Made by a program: the position numbers and the translations under genes. Shown one piece after another: positions 18,960 through 28,698 of a stretch of 64,000 nt of DNA. This stretch comes from Ruminococcus flavefaciens (GTDB lineage: Bacteria > Bacillota > Clostridia > Oscillospirales > Ruminococcaceae): the NCBI GenBank assembly GCA_023662725.1, contig JAMPIL010000001.1, positions 1,320,449 to 1,384,448 of the forward strand. Direction: 5' to 3'. Under the pieces are notes generated by a model. That model ran no database searches, was not told where the DNA came from, and was given only the letters and a program-made list of their open reading frames with translations. Each line of letters begins with the position of its first letter. Within the stretch, counting starts at the first letter, position 1.

Positions 18960-19355
18960 ATGAATATAACTGCAAAGGAAATAAAAGAAATAGAATCCAA
19001 AACCTATGCGTATTTATCAAGCGTTGTGATTGGATTTCTGAGTGCAGATATACTATTGCTGATCTATTCTTTTATTTCCAATTTGCAGGAATACCTGACA
19101 TATCACAATAGTGAAGATGATCATGGTGAAAAATTACATTATGTCGATTTAAACGCACTTTGGTTGTGTGGTTGTTTGGGAGTAATTTTAATATTAATAG
19201 TATCTTTCGTTTGGCGGTTTTGGATACGAAAAATAAAGTGTATTGAAAAAAGACTTCCCGTTATGATTATATCAAGCGTTTTAGCCTTGATTCTTCTCCC
19301 TGTCTGGGGTTACATATCAATTTGTATAATGTCTTTAATAGAAATTATATCTTGA
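18960..19355 (+). CDS. Hypothetical small membrane protein
   Basis: Not recognised. The 131 residues have three hydrophobic segments (near 18-42, 65-88 and 101-125). GGAGG lies eight bases before the ATG, so it is likely translated. The gene is AT-rich, using ATA, TTA and AAA codons more than ilvD and leuC on each side. It is one of five small unrecognised genes placed between the branched-chain biosynthesis genes. Confidence 0.65.
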   Translation: MNITAKEIKEIESKTYAYLSSVVIGFLSADILLLIYSFISNLQEYLTYHNSEDDHGEKLHYVDLNALWLCGCLGVILILIVSFVWRFWIRKIKCIEKRLPVMIISSVLALILLPVWGYISICIMSLIEIIS

Positions 19356-19410
19356 TTTTAAAATAAATACAAATCGATAATTAAATTTATATCTGAAAGG
19401 AATGATAAAC

Positions 19411-20679
19411 ATGGGTATGACAATGACTCAAAAAATTCTTGCGGCTCATGCGGGACTTGATTCGGTTCAGGCAGGACAGCTTATCCTTGCCAATCTGGAT
19501 TTAGTCCTCGGCAACGATATCACATCTCCCGTTGCCATAAAGGAGTTCGCAAAGCTGAATAAAAACAGCGTTTTCGATAAGGACAAGGTAACAATGGTCA
19601 TGGACCATTTTGCTCCTAATAAGGACATCAAGGCTGCCGAGCAGTGCAAAATGTGCCGTGATTTCTGCGGCGAGAAGGAGGTCACTCACTTCTACGATGT
19701 AGGCGAAATGGGAATCGAACACGCTCTTCTCCCCGAAAAAGGACTTGTAACTGCCGGCAACGTTGTTATCGGAGCAGACTCCCACACCTGCACATACGGC
19801 GCTCTCGGAGCTTTCTCAACAGGCGTAGGTTCAACAGATATGGCTTGCGGAATGGCTGTCGGCAAGGCATGGTTCAAAGTTCCGTCCGCAATCAAATTCA
19901 ATCTCACAGGCAAGCTTCAGAAATACGTTTCCGGTAAGGACGTTATTCTCCATATCATCGGAAAAATCGGCGTTGATGGCGCTCTTTACCGCTCTATGGA
20001 ATTCACAGGCGAGGGACTTTCTTCTCTCACTATGGCAGACCGACTCTGTATTGCCAATATGGCTATTGAAGCCGGAGCTAAAAACGGTATTTTCGAGGTC
20101 GACGATATCACTCTCGAATACATCAAGGAACACGGCAATGCTGAGCCTGCAATTTACAAGGCTGACGAGGATGCCGTTTATGATGAAGTTATCGACATCG
20201 ACCTCTCTTCTATCCAGCCGACGGTTTCTTTCCCTCATCTTCCTGAAAACGCCAAAACCTTCGATCAGTTCGGAGATATCAAAATAGATCAGGTAGTTAT
20301 CGGTTCATGCACCAACGGCAGACTTGAAGACCTTATCGCTGCCGCTGAAATAATGAAGGGCAAAAAGTGCGCTAAAAACGTTCGAGTTATCGTCATTCCG
20401 GCAACACAGCAGATCTATCTTGACGCTATGGAAATGGGACTCCTCAAAATCTTTATTGAAAGCGGCGCTATCGTTTCAACTCCGACCTGCGGTCCATGTC
20501 TCGGAGGATATATGGGAATCCTCGCAGCTGGAGAACGTGCTGTTGCTACAACAAACCGTAACTTCGTAGGAAGAATGGGTCACGTTGAATCAGAAGTTTA
20601 CCTTGCAAGTCCGGCAGTTGCTGCTGCAAGCGCAATTACAGGAAAAATTTCAAGTCCATGGGAGGTAATGAGCAAATGA
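19411..20679 (+). CDS. leuC: 3-Isopropylmalate dehydratase, large subunit
   Basis: With LeuD isomerises 2- to 3-isopropylmalate. The 422 residues belong to the aconitase family; the [4Fe-4S] ligands are in GSCTNG and [10 protein letters not shown], and [13 protein letters not shown] lies earlier. This is the shorter (about 420 residue) form also seen in archaea and clostridia. The start at 19411 was chosen because AAAGGA lies nine bases upstream, too close to the alternative ATG at 19402. The stop overlaps leuD by four bases. Confidence 0.95.
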   Translation: MGMTMTQKILAAHAGLDSVQAGQLILANLDLVLGNDITSPVAIKEFAKLNKNSVFDKDKVTMVMDHFAPNKDIKAAEQCKMCRDFCGEKEVTHFYDVGEMGIEHALLPEKGLVTAGNVVIGADSHTCTYGALGAFSTGVGSTDMACGMAVGKAWFKVPSAIKFNLTGKLQKYVSGKDVILHIIGKIGVDGALYRSMEFTGEGLSSLTMADRLCIANMAIEAGAKNGIFEVDDITLEYIKEHGNAEPAIYKADEDAVYDEVIDIDLSSIQPTVSFPHLPENAKTFDQFGDIKIDQVVIGSCTNGRLEDLIAAAEIMKGKKCAKNVRVIVIPATQQIYLDAMEMGLLKIFIESGAIVSTPTCGPCLGGYMGILAAGERAVATTNRNFVGRMGHVESEVYLASPAVAAASAITGKISSPWEVMSK

Positions 20680-21170
20680 AATATACAGGAAATGTTATAA
20701 AATACGGCGACAACGTTGATACCGACGTTATTATCCCTGCACGTTACCTTAATACAAGCGATCACGCAGAGCTTGCTTCACACTGTATGGAAGACCTCGA
20801 TAAAACTTTCGTTTCAAGAGTTCAGCCCGGCGATATCATCACAGCCGGACAGAATTTCGGATGCGGTTCTTCCCGTGAACACGCTCCTATCGCTATCAAA
20901 GCAAGCGGAGTCTCTCTCGTTATCGCAAAGAGCTTCGCAAGAATCTTCTACAGAAACTCGATCAATATCGGACTCGCTATCGTAGAGTGTCCCGAAGCTG
21001 TTGACGGTATCAGCGAGGGCGATAAAGTCGAAGCCGACATGGATAACGGTATCATCCGCAATCTTACTACAGGCAAGGAGTACAAAACAGCTCCGTTCCC
21101 TGAGTTTATCCAGAAAATTATCGAAAACGGCGGACTTATCCAGTCTATCGCCGACGGTATCATTAAGTAA
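20676..21170 (+). CDS. leuD: 3-Isopropylmalate dehydratase, small subunit
   Basis: Swivel-domain partner of LeuC. The 164 residues show the family motifs [14 protein letters not shown] and [16 protein letters not shown], with the substrate-binding loop near [15 protein letters not shown] inside the end of leuC serves as the ribosome site and the ATGA overlap gives coupled translation, matching their 1:1 complex. Confidence 0.95.
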   Translation: MKYTGNVIKYGDNVDTDVIIPARYLNTSDHAELASHCMEDLDKTFVSRVQPGDIITAGQNFGCGSSREHAPIAIKASGVSLVIAKSFARIFYRNSINIGLAIVECPEAVDGISEGDKVEADMDNGIIRNLTTGKEYKTAPFPEFIQKIIENGGLIQSIADGIIK

Positions 21171-21212
21171 TGTAAACGAAATTATTAAGCAGGAAAGTGA
21201 GGAGGCATAATT

Positions 21213-21491
21213 ATGTCTATTGAATATAGTGAATGGAGTGGATATCCATTATGGGTTGATGCTTATGGTAAAAAGCATGATATTAAAGACATGAATGATA
21301 AATATATATACTATTGTTATAATTGCTTAAAGAATATAGAAAAAATCTGTTATATGCTAACTGTTGATCAATTACCAAAAGATAAACAGAAAGAAATAAA
21401 CATTCCTTTATCTGAAGCTTGGTTTTTGACTTATGGACAGATATATATTAAGGCCTTCGAAACAGAAATTAAACAGCGAAAAAAATTATAA
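21213..21491 (+). CDS. Hypothetical small protein
   Basis: Not recognised. The 92 residues are rich in Tyr, Lys and Ile, have no signal peptide or membrane segment, and begin with the tyrosine- and tryptophan-rich stretch EYSEWSGYPLWVDAYG. GAGGAGG lies upstream. It is clearly more AT-rich than leuD and leuB on either side, using ATA and AAA codons heavily, which suggests recent arrival or a different selective history. Confidence 0.65.
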   Translation: MSIEYSEWSGYPLWVDAYGKKHDIKDMNDKYIYYCYNCLKNIEKICYMLTVDQLPKDKQKEINIPLSEAWFLTYGQIYIKAFETEIKQRKKL

Positions 21492-21557
21492 AATCTTGAT
21501 GGAAACTATATATAAACACCCGATGTTCTGTCGGGATGAAAATAAAGGAGAATGGAA

Positions 21558-22634
21558 ATGGAATTTAATATAGCTTTGCTCAGAGGAGACGGAATAGGTC
21601 CTGAGATCGTGGACAGTGCTGTTGCAGTTCTTGAAAAGACCGCTGAAAAATTCGGTCACAAATTCAATTTTACTCCATATCTTATCGGCGGATGCGCTAT
21701 CGACGCAACAGGTATGCCGCTTCCACAGGAAACCGTTGACGGCTGTCTTGCAAGCGACAGCGTACTTCTCGGAGCTGTAGGAGGTCCTAAGTGGGACGAT
21801 CAGCCGGGTGAAAAGCGTCCTGAAAAGGCTCTTCTCGGAATCCGTTCCGCACTTGAACTTTTCACAAATCTTCGTCCGGCAACTCTTTATCCGGCGCTCA
21901 GAGCCGCTTCTCCTCTCAAAGATGAAATAGTCGGCGACGGTTTTGATATCATGATCGTCCGTGAGCTTACAGGCGGAATCTACTTCGGCGACAGAGGCTA
22001 CAGACAGGGCAAATACGGCGAAGAAGCCTACGACACCGAGGCTTACAGCGTTACAGAGATCGAACGTATCGGAAGAGTTGCTTTTGAAACTGCTATGAAA
22101 CGCAATAAGCGTGTTACAAGCATTGATAAGGCTAACGTTCTTGAGTCCTCACGTCTCTGGAGAAAGACCATGCATAAGCTTGCCGAGGAATATCCGGAAG
22201 TTGAATACAGCGATATGTTCGTTGACAATGCGGCTATGCAGCTTGTAAGAAATCCTAAGCAGTTCGACGTTATTGTAACTTCAAATATGTTCGGAGACAT
22301 CCTTTCCGACGAAGCTTCTCAGATCACAGGTTCTATCGGTATGCTCGCTTCGGCTTCTCTCGGAGCAACAACAAGAGGTATGTACGAGCCTATTCACGGT
22401 TCTGCTCCTGATATTGCCGGACAAAATAAGGCTAATCCTATCGCCACTATTCTTTCAGCGGCAATGATGCTCCGTTATTCTTTCGGTCTTTCCGAAGAAG
22501 CAGACTGCATTGAAAAAGCTGTTGACAAGGTTCTTAACGACGGCTGGAGAACTGCCGATCTTATGGGCAGCGCAGATGGAACTCCTCTTACCTGCACCGA
22601 AATGACTGAAAAGGTATTGGAAGCGATCGCATAA
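21558..22634 (+). CDS. leuB: 3-Isopropylmalate dehydrogenase
   Basis: Oxidises and decarboxylates 3-isopropylmalate to the keto precursor of leucine using NAD+. The 358 residues carry the family features: [11 protein letters not shown] at the start, [10 protein letters not shown], the metal-binding [12 protein letters not shown], and [18 protein letters not shown] in the nucleotide site. The second ATG (21558) is chosen because AAGGAG lies seven bases before it and only one base before the first ATG (21552). The next gene starts two bases after the stop. Confidence 0.95.
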   Translation: MEFNIALLRGDGIGPEIVDSAVAVLEKTAEKFGHKFNFTPYLIGGCAIDATGMPLPQETVDGCLASDSVLLGAVGGPKWDDQPGEKRPEKALLGIRSALELFTNLRPATLYPALRAASPLKDEIVGDGFDIMIVRELTGGIYFGDRGYRQGKYGEEAYDTEAYSVTEIERIGRVAFETAMKRNKRVTSIDKANVLESSRLWRKTMHKLAEEYPEVEYSDMFVDNAAMQLVRNPKQFDVIVTSNMFGDILSDEASQITGSIGMLASASLGATTRGMYEPIHGSAPDIAGQNKANPIATILSAAMMLRYSFGLSEEADCIEKAVDKVLNDGWRTADLMGSADGTPLTCTEMTEKVLEAIA

Positions 22635-22635
22635 A

Positions 22636-23829
22636 ATGAACGACAAATTTAAAGCAATCGACTGCGGAATGAGGTCTCTTGCAGTATTCCGCAGTCTCCT
22701 CAACGATGAAATTATAAACGAACTCTGGCAGCTTCTTGACGGCAACTGCGAAGATGTGTCTGTAAATATCTATAACTACTCCGAATTTGTTTCAAAGCTT
22801 TATAAAAGCGGAGCAAATCTGAGCGAATATGTTCTTAAGGCTGTTTTGCAGGACGAAAATTTCTATATCTCAGGAAAAGCAAAGGGTGAAACTTTCGACA
22901 GCTTCATCGAGGAAGCCATGGAAAATGAACTCAGAATTTTACAAGAATTTTCACAGCTCCAACCACAGGATTTCGCACTCTTTGCAGACAGTACAATCTC
23001 GCTCCCGAAATGGAAAACTACAGAATTCGATTTTGTAAAAGAATACAGAAGCCGAATTGGCAATATCGAACGCTACGGTTATGGAAAATTTGCTCAGAAC
23101 AGAATGTTTATCCTTAGAAAGGGCGAAATAGTTCCCGTTAAGCATCCCGATCCGCAACGCCTTTCCTCGCTTTTCGGCTACGAAAGAGAACGAAAGGCCG
23201 TTATCGACAACACGCTCGCTCTACTCAGCGGAAAACCGGCGCAGAACGTTCTTCTTTACGGCGATGCTGGAACAGGAAAATCCTCAACGGTCAAAGCTGT
23301 TGTAAACGAATTTGCCGATAAAGGACTGCGTCTTATCGAAATAACAAAGGAACAGCTTCGTGATATTCCCGACATTATCGAAAGCATAAGCGCCAATCCT
23401 CTGAAATTCATTATCTTTATCGACGATCTTTCTTTCGTTTCGGGAGAGGATTGCTTCGGAGCGCTTAAAGCTACTCTCGAAGGCTCTGTTTCAGCAAGAA
23501 CGGGCAATACTGCGATCTACGCTACAAGCAACCGCCGTCACCTTGTTAAAGAAAGCTTCTCCGACAGAGACGGCGACGACGTTCACCGCAACGATTCTAT
23601 GCAGGAAACTCTTTCACTTTCGGCACGTTTCGGTTTAAGAGTTAATTTCAGCAAGCCCGACAAAAAATCATATGTCCAGATAGCTCAGGAGCTTGCGGCT
23701 CAGCACGGAATCAATATCGACTCCGATACTCTCGCTCTTAAAGCGGAACAGTTCGCTATGCAGGGAAGCGGCAGATCGCCGAGAACTGCAAGACAGTTTG
23801 TAAACCAACTCATTAATGAACAAAAATAA
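22636..23829 (+). CDS. AAA ATPase, DUF815 family
   Basis: A P-loop ATPase of unknown role. The 397 residues have a helical N-terminal half, then Walker A GDAGTGKSS near 209-217, Walker B FIIFIDDLS near 255, and sensor and arginine regions (ATSNRRHL, LSARFGL) as in the DUF815 group, which is related to the DnaC/clamp-loader branch. It starts two bases after leuB and its end overlaps the region upstream of ilvA, so it sits in the transcript of the branched-chain genes, although no known link to that pathway exists. Confidence 0.85.
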   Translation: MNDKFKAIDCGMRSLAVFRSLLNDEIINELWQLLDGNCEDVSVNIYNYSEFVSKLYKSGANLSEYVLKAVLQDENFYISGKAKGETFDSFIEEAMENELRILQEFSQLQPQDFALFADSTISLPKWKTTEFDFVKEYRSRIGNIERYGYGKFAQNRMFILRKGEIVPVKHPDPQRLSSLFGYERERKAVIDNTLALLSGKPAQNVLLYGDAGTGKSSTVKAVVNEFADKGLRLIEITKEQLRDIPDIIESISANPLKFIIFIDDLSFVSGEDCFGALKATLEGSVSARTGNTAIYATSNRRHLVKESFSDRDGDDVHRNDSMQETLSLSARFGLRVNFSKPDKKSYVQIAQELAAQHGINIDSDTLALKAEQFAMQGSGRSPRTARQFVNQLINEQK

Positions 23830-23845
23830 AAAGAAGGTAATTAAA

Positions 23846-25048
23846 ATGCTGACTCTTGATAAAATCTACAGCGCAAAATATATACTTAAACAGGTTATAA
23901 GAGAAACCGACGTTATCCGTGCGCCTAAAATAAATCCTGATTCCGATATTTACCTTAAAACCGAGAATCTTCAGATAACCGGCTCTTTCAAAGTAAGAGG
24001 AGCTTATTACCGTATGTCTCAGCTTTCGGATGAGGAAAAAGCTAAGGGAGTTATCGCCTGTTCTGCCGGAAATCATGCTCAGGGCGTGGCTCTTGCGGCA
24101 GCTAAAAACGGTATCAAGTCGATCATCTGTCTTCCGGACGGAGCGCCTATTTCCAAGGTGGAAGCAACAAAAAGCTACGGCGCAGAGGTTTGCCTTGTCA
24201 AGGGAGTTTATGATGACGCTTACGCCGAGGCTCTCCGCCAGCGTGACGAATACGGCTACACTTTCATTCATCCCTTCGATGACGAAAACGTTATCGCCGG
24301 ACAGGGTACGATCGGTCTTGAGCTTCTTGAGCAGCTCCCCGATATCGAAGCAGTTATCGTTCCGGTAGGAGGAGGCGGACTTATTTCCGGAGTCGCTTAT
24401 GCAGTAAAAAGCCTTAATCCGTCAATAAAGGTCTACGGAGTTCAGGCTGCCGGAGCACCAAGTATGGTCAACTCTATCAAGGACGGCAAAATTGAATGCC
24501 TTGACAGCGTTTCAACCATTGCCGACGGTATAGCCGTTAAAGAACCCGGGGAAAATACTTTCAGACTTATTTCCGAATATGTTGACGATATTGTTACAGT
24601 TACCGACGACGAAATATCAGCCGCTATCCTTGCTCTTATGGAGCAGCAGAAGCTTGTTACAGAGGGTGCGGGAGCTGTTTCCGTTGCAGCGGCAATGTTC
24701 AATAAAGTCCCGATAAAAGGTAAAAAGACGGTTTGTCTGCTTTCAGGGGGAAATATCGACGTTACTATCCTTTCAAGAGTTATCAAGCGTGGTCTGCTTA
24801 TGTCCGGACGTTCCTATTCCATGATGATTGAGCTTATCGACAAGCCCGGTCAGCTTCAGGATGTTTCAAGAATCATCGCTGAGCTTGGCGGAAACGTTAC
24901 GTCTATCCACCACGAACGTGCAAATGAAGGCTCGGCAGTCAACGGATGCTACCTCAGAATCGTGCTTGAAACGAGAAATTATGAGCATATCGAACAGATA
25001 AAAAAAGCACTTGCGGACGAGGGATTCAAGGTGCTCAATAACAATTAA
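23846..25048 (+). CDS. ilvA: Threonine ammonia-lyase with ACT domain
   Basis: Converts threonine to 2-ketobutyrate, the first step of isoleucine synthesis, with PLP. The 400 residues contain the PLP lysine in GSFKVRGAY, the phosphate-binding loop VGGGGLISG and the serine near the C-terminal end of the catalytic domain (SGGNID). An ACT domain covers about residues 325-400 (MIELIDKPGQLQDVSRI). This is the shorter TdcB/IlvA2-like architecture with one ACT domain. The start at 23846 follows AGAAGG; the upstream in-frame ATG overlaps the previous gene. The RidA gene that repairs the enzyme's reactive imine product lies 200 bases downstream. Confidence 0.94.
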   Translation: MLTLDKIYSAKYILKQVIRETDVIRAPKINPDSDIYLKTENLQITGSFKVRGAYYRMSQLSDEEKAKGVIACSAGNHAQGVALAAAKNGIKSIICLPDGAPISKVEATKSYGAEVCLVKGVYDDAYAEALRQRDEYGYTFIHPFDDENVIAGQGTIGLELLEQLPDIEAVIVPVGGGGLISGVAYAVKSLNPSIKVYGVQAAGAPSMVNSIKDGKIECLDSVSTIADGIAVKEPGENTFRLISEYVDDIVTVTDDEISAAILALMEQQKLVTEGAGAVSVAAAMFNKVPIKGKKTVCLLSGGNIDVTILSRVIKRGLLMSGRSYSMMIELIDKPGQLQDVSRIIAELGGNVTSIHHERANEGSAVNGCYLRIVLETRNYEHIEQIKKALADEGFKVLNNN

Positions 25049-25107
25049 ACAAAATCAATCGTGCTGCGCTGGGACACAAAGAGTCAACGTCCGCTTGCCT
25101 TTGCTGC

Positions 25108-25200
25108 GCTCGGCGAGGCGCTGCTCTTCAGGGAGGCACTGCCTCCCTCATACACCCTCCGCTTAAGGACGAATCCGCCCTTAAGAATCCTATTATTAAA
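25108..25200 (+). repeat. Dispersed element, diverged copy D (two hairpins)
   Basis: Only the first two hairpins and the linker remain. Hairpin 1 is GGGAGGC-ACT-GCCTCCC and hairpin 2 is CTTAAGG...CCCTTAAG, both altered on each side of the stem relative to other copies, followed by AATCCTATTATTAAA in place of AACCCAGTATTAAT. It lies between ilvA and ridA. Confidence 0.7.
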
Positions 25201-25244
25201 GAATTTATTTTAGAATATTTTTACTATTTCTGGAGGAAAATATC

Positions 25245-25622
25245 ATGATAAAAATTCATACAGACAAAGCTCCGGCAGCAGTCGGACCATATTCACAGGC
25301 TATGGTTTCAAACGGAATGGTTTACACAAGCGGTCAGATCGCTATAAATCCGCTGACCAACACTATCGAAGCTGCTACCATTCAGGAGCAGACCGAACAG
25401 GTTATGCGCAATCTCGGCGAAGTTTTAAGAACAGCAGGTTCTTCTTTTGAAAAAGCTGTTAAAACTACCTGCTTTCTCGCAGATATGAACGATTTTGCCG
25501 CTTTTAACGAAATCTACGGAAAATATTTCACCTCGCTTCCGGCAAGAAGCTGCGTTGCTGTTAAAACGCTTCCAAAGAATGTTCTTGTTGAAGTTGAGGT
25601 TATCGCCGAAAGCACTCTTTAA
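25245..25622 (+). CDS. ridA: RidA family 2-iminobutanoate/2-iminopropanoate deaminase
   Basis: Hydrolyses the enamine/imine intermediates released by PLP enzymes such as threonine ammonia-lyase, protecting other PLP enzymes. The 125 residues have the full family pattern: APAAVGPYSQA at the start, YTSGQIAINP, and the substrate-binding Arg in LPARSCVAV with the Glu in VEVEVIA. GGAGG precedes the ATG. Placement just after ilvA fits its job. It is flanked on both sides by copies of the dispersed element. Confidence 0.94.
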   Translation: MIKIHTDKAPAAVGPYSQAMVSNGMVYTSGQIAINPLTNTIEAATIQEQTEQVMRNLGEVLRTAGSSFEKAVKTTCFLADMNDFAAFNEIYGKYFTSLPARSCVAVKTLPKNVLVEVEVIAESTL

Positions 25623-25661
25623 TGAAGATGCCGTAATACTGATTCTTTGTCAACTTGTCCA

Positions 25662-25740
25662 TTAAGTGAGGCTCTGCCTCCCTTAACCCCACCGCCAAAG
25701 GGGAGTACATCCCCTTTGGAAACCCGAAATCAGTATCAGA
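25662..25740 (+). repeat. Dispersed element, partial copy E
   Basis: Has hairpin 1 (GAGGC-TCT-GCCTC) and hairpin 2 (CCAAAGGGG...CCCCTTTGG) plus GGAAACCC, then AATCAGTATC. The last bases pair with AATACTGATT at 25636-25645, so the long stem of other copies seems to have been replaced by a stem reaching upstream. It lies between ridA and nadA and ends at the nadA ribosome site. Confidence 0.75.
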
Positions 25741-25755
25741 TAAAGGAGTTTTTAT

Positions 25756-26685
25756 ATGACAGTAAGGGAATTGCAGGACGCTGTCCTGAAACTGAAAAAA
25801 GAAACAAATACAGCCATTCTTGCCCACAGCTACCAGGCAAGGGAAATAGTTGAGATCGCCGATTTTACCGGAGACAGCTATAAACTCAGCGTTGACGCTA
25901 AAAACATCAATGCGGACAATATCCTCTTCTGCGGAGTTCATTTCATGGCTGAAACAGCAAAAATGCTCTCGCCGAAGAAACGAGTTTTTCTCGCAAACGC
26001 TCAGGCAGGATGTCCTATGGCAGAGCAGATGGACGCTGAAATGATATCCGCTATAAAAAATCAAGAGCCTGACCGCACTGTTGTTGCCTATATCAACACT
26101 ACGGCTTCGCTTAAAACAGTCTGCGATGTCTGCGTTACGTCCTCAAGCGCACTGAAGATAGTCAGAGCTATTGACAACGACAAGATTCTTTTTATTCCGG
26201 ACTGCAACCTTGGCGACTTCGTTAAAAGAAACTGTCCCGAAAAAGACATAAAGCTGCTTCAGGGCGGATGCCCCACTCATGCGGCAGTAACCGTTAAGGA
26301 CGTTGAAAAGGTAAAGTCCGAACATCCCGATGCACTGTTTCTCGTTCATCCCGAATGTCAGCCTGCCGTAACCATGCTTGCCGATTACGTTGGCTCTACA
26401 TCCGGAATCATGGAATTTGCCAAAAAATCAGACGCCAAAGAATTTATTATCGGAACGGAAACGTCCATCGCAGAATATTTGCAATATGAATGTCCGGATA
26501 AGCAATTCTTCCCGGTTACGAAAGATATCGTCTGCCGCAATATGAAAATAACAACCCTGCCCGATGTTTACAATTCCCTTCTAGGAATAGGCGGCAACGG
26601 CAGCGCTTTTGAAATTTTAATGGACAACGAGCTTATTGCTCAGGCAAGAAAATGCATTGACGAAATGATAAGACTGGGCGGCTGA
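25756..26685 (+). CDS. nadA: Quinolinate synthase
   Basis: Condenses iminoaspartate with dihydroxyacetone phosphate to quinolinate in NAD synthesis, using a [4Fe-4S] cluster. The 309 residues have three similar lobes with AHSYQAREI near the start; candidate cluster cysteines are in LFCGVHFMAETA, in VHPECQP and in DIVCRNMK. The ATG has AAAGGAG upstream. The usual partners nadB and nadC do not follow; hydE starts three bases later, an unusual pairing of two oxygen-sensitive iron-sulfur enzymes. Confidence 0.95.
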   Translation: MTVRELQDAVLKLKKETNTAILAHSYQAREIVEIADFTGDSYKLSVDAKNINADNILFCGVHFMAETAKMLSPKKRVFLANAQAGCPMAEQMDAEMISAIKNQEPDRTVVAYINTTASLKTVCDVCVTSSSALKIVRAIDNDKILFIPDCNLGDFVKRNCPEKDIKLLQGGCPTHAAVTVKDVEKVKSEHPDALFLVHPECQPAVTMLADYVGSTSGIMEFAKKSDAKEFIIGTETSIAEYLQYECPDKQFFPVTKDIVCRNMKITTLPDVYNSLLGIGGNGSAFEILMDNELIAQARKCIDEMIRLGG

Positions 26686-26687
26686 AT

Positions 26688-27737
26688 ATGACCGGACTTG
26701 TTGAAAAGCTGTATCAGAACGGCAATTTATCTGACGAGGAACTTCTTTCGCTTATAAATTCAAATAACGAACATACCTCGGAACTGCTGAAAAAGTATGC
26801 GGACGAGGTAAGACAACGTGTTTACGGCAAAAAAGTTTTTCTGAGAGGTCTTATCGAGATATCCAGCTATTGCAAAAACGACTGTCTGTACTGCGGAATC
26901 AGACGCAGCAATAAAAATGCTCAGCGTTACCGTCTTAGCCGTGAAGAGATCATGAGCTGCTGCGAAAACGGTTATGAATTGGGATTCCGCACCTTTGTGC
27001 TTCAGGGCGGAGAGGACGCTTTTTTCAGCGACGAAGTTCTTATTCCGATAATAAGAGCTATCCGTGAGAAATACTCCGACTGCGCCATTACGCTTTCACT
27101 CGGAGAACGCTCTTATGAAAGCTTTAAAAGGTTAAAAGATGCCGGAGCAAACCGCTATCTTCTCCGTCACGAAGCGGCTTCAGAAGAACTTTACGCAAAG
27201 CTTCATCCGGAGAAAATGAGTCTTGAAAACCGCATGAACTGCCTGTTTTCGCTCCGTGAACTCGGCTATCAGGTCGGTGCGGGATTCATGGTCGGAGCTC
27301 CGTATCAGACCTCTCAGCATCTTATTAAAGACCTGCGTTTTTTACAGAAGCTTCAGCCGCAGATGATCGGTATCGGACCTTTCGTGCCTCATCATGACAC
27401 GCCTTTTGCAGATTATAACGGCGGAACGCTTGAGCTTACTCTGAAACTTCTCGGCATTATCAGACTTATGTTCCCGAAGGTTCTGCTTCCTGCTACGACA
27501 GCTCTGGGAACTATTTCCCCTATCGGCAGAGAACTTGGTCTTCAAACAGGCTGCAATGTTGTAATGCCTAATCTTTCCCCTGTTAAAGTAAGAAAAAAAT
27601 ACGAACTTTACGATAATAAAATATGTACCGGAGAAGAAGCGGCTGAATGCTGTGGCTGCCTTGAAAAAAGGATCAACTCTGCCGGCTATATCATATCCGG
27701 CGAGCGTGGCGACCATTCTGATTTTATCGCTTCATAA
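26688..27737 (+). CDS. hydE: [FeFe] hydrogenase maturase HydE (radical SAM)
   Basis: Takes part in building the dithiolate-bridged diiron part of the hydrogenase H-cluster. The 349 residues carry the radical SAM motif C-x3-C-x2-C as CKNDCLYCG inside RGLIEISSYC, the AdoMet-binding QGGED, and the HydE-typical GFMVGAPYQTSQHL and MIGIGPFVPHHDTPF segments. Biotin synthase is the closest alternative, but these segments favour HydE. Cysteine pairs near the C-terminus (ECCGC) may bind a second cluster. It directly follows nadA and precedes two paralogues of an unknown cysteine-rich protein. HydF, HydG and a hydrogenase are not in the window. Confidence 0.9.
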   Translation: MTGLVEKLYQNGNLSDEELLSLINSNNEHTSELLKKYADEVRQRVYGKKVFLRGLIEISSYCKNDCLYCGIRRSNKNAQRYRLSREEIMSCCENGYELGFRTFVLQGGEDAFFSDEVLIPIIRAIREKYSDCAITLSLGERSYESFKRLKDAGANRYLLRHEAASEELYAKLHPEKMSLENRMNCLFSLRELGYQVGAGFMVGAPYQTSQHLIKDLRFLQKLQPQMIGIGPFVPHHDTPFADYNGGTLELTLKLLGIIRLMFPKVLLPATTALGTISPIGRELGLQTGCNVVMPNLSPVKVRKKYELYDNKICTGEEAAECCGCLEKRINSAGYIISGERGDHSDFIAS

Positions 27738-27748
27738 GGAGAAAAATA

Positions 27749-28687
27749 ATGAGAGTACGATTTCATCTTCCCGATTTTTCGGGAAATTTCAAGCTTAATT
27801 TTATGTTTGCGGAAACGCTTAAACATCGTCCGGAATTTTTCAGAGAGGGCGTTGAGATCGCTTCGTTTTACGGAGTTTTTCCGCCGTCTGTCTGGAACGG
27901 CGGCAGAACTCAGGGCGGAGTTGTCGATAAAGCGTTTGTGAAAAATGTCATTAAAGTTTTCAACGAGCGTGGTATTCCCCTTCGCTTCACCTTCACCAAT
28001 CCTGCGATCGAAAAAAAGCATCTCAGCGACAGCTTCTGCAATATGATAATGAATCTTGCCAATAACGGTTTGAACGAAGCTATCGTCATGTCGCCGCTTC
28101 TTGAGGATTACATCAGAAGAACTTACCCCAAATACAAACTGACAAGCTCTACCTGCAAAAGAATAACCGATCCTGACGCTCTTAAAGCCGAGCTTGAAAA
28201 AGATTACAGCATTGTTGTTGTTGACTATGATTTCAACAATAATTTCGAGGTTCTTGAAAAACTCCAGAGAAAAGCCGACTGTGAACTTCTTGTTAATGCC
28301 TGCTGCGAACCTGGATGCCCGAGAAGATCAGCTCATTACCATTCTATCGGAGTGCAGCAGATTGCCTATAATGAACATATCAAAAAGTACCCTAACGCTC
28401 CGTTTGACGCAAGCAAATACGATCCTGAACATTTCCGTGAATGTCCTTATTCCAAAAGAGGAATTTTCGAAATACGCAATCTCAGAACGCACATTTCACC
28501 CGATGATATCTGGGAGAAATACGTTCCTATGGGCTTTGAGCAGTTCAAGATCGAGGGCAGAACAGCAAGTCCGCTTAATGTTCTTGAAACCTATATGTAT
28601 TATATGGCTAAGCCCGAATATCGTGATGAAGCAAGATTCACAATCCTGAAAGCTCTTGAAAATTCACACGCTCTCATATTTAATTAA
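27749..28687 (+). CDS. Cysteine-rich protein, possibly U32/UbiU-UbiV-like, paralogue 1
   Basis: I cannot assign a family with confidence. The 312 residues look like an alpha/beta barrel with VEIASFYGVFPPS and PLRFTFTNP as strand ends. Conserved cysteines fall at 136 (SSTCKRI), 185, 186 and 190 (NACCEPGC) and 232 (ECPYSKRG), a spacing that would suit a [4Fe-4S] cluster; the GFEQFKIEGRTASP segment near 262-275 recalls the FKIEGR motif of collagenase-like U32 proteins and the UbiU/UbiV pair. GGAGAAAAAT precedes the ATG. It follows hydE by 11 bases and its near copy follows 11 bases later, so the two are probably co-expressed partners. Confidence 0.75.
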   Translation: MRVRFHLPDFSGNFKLNFMFAETLKHRPEFFREGVEIASFYGVFPPSVWNGGRTQGGVVDKAFVKNVIKVFNERGIPLRFTFTNPAIEKKHLSDSFCNMIMNLANNGLNEAIVMSPLLEDYIRRTYPKYKLTSSTCKRITDPDALKAELEKDYSIVVVDYDFNNNFEVLEKLQRKADCELLVNACCEPGCPRRSAHYHSIGVQQIAYNEHIKKYPNAPFDASKYDPEHFRECPYSKRGIFEIRNLRTHISPDDIWEKYVPMGFEQFKIEGRTASPLNVLETYMYYMAKPEYRDEARFTILKALENSHALIFN

Positions 28688-28698
28688 GGAGAAAAATT

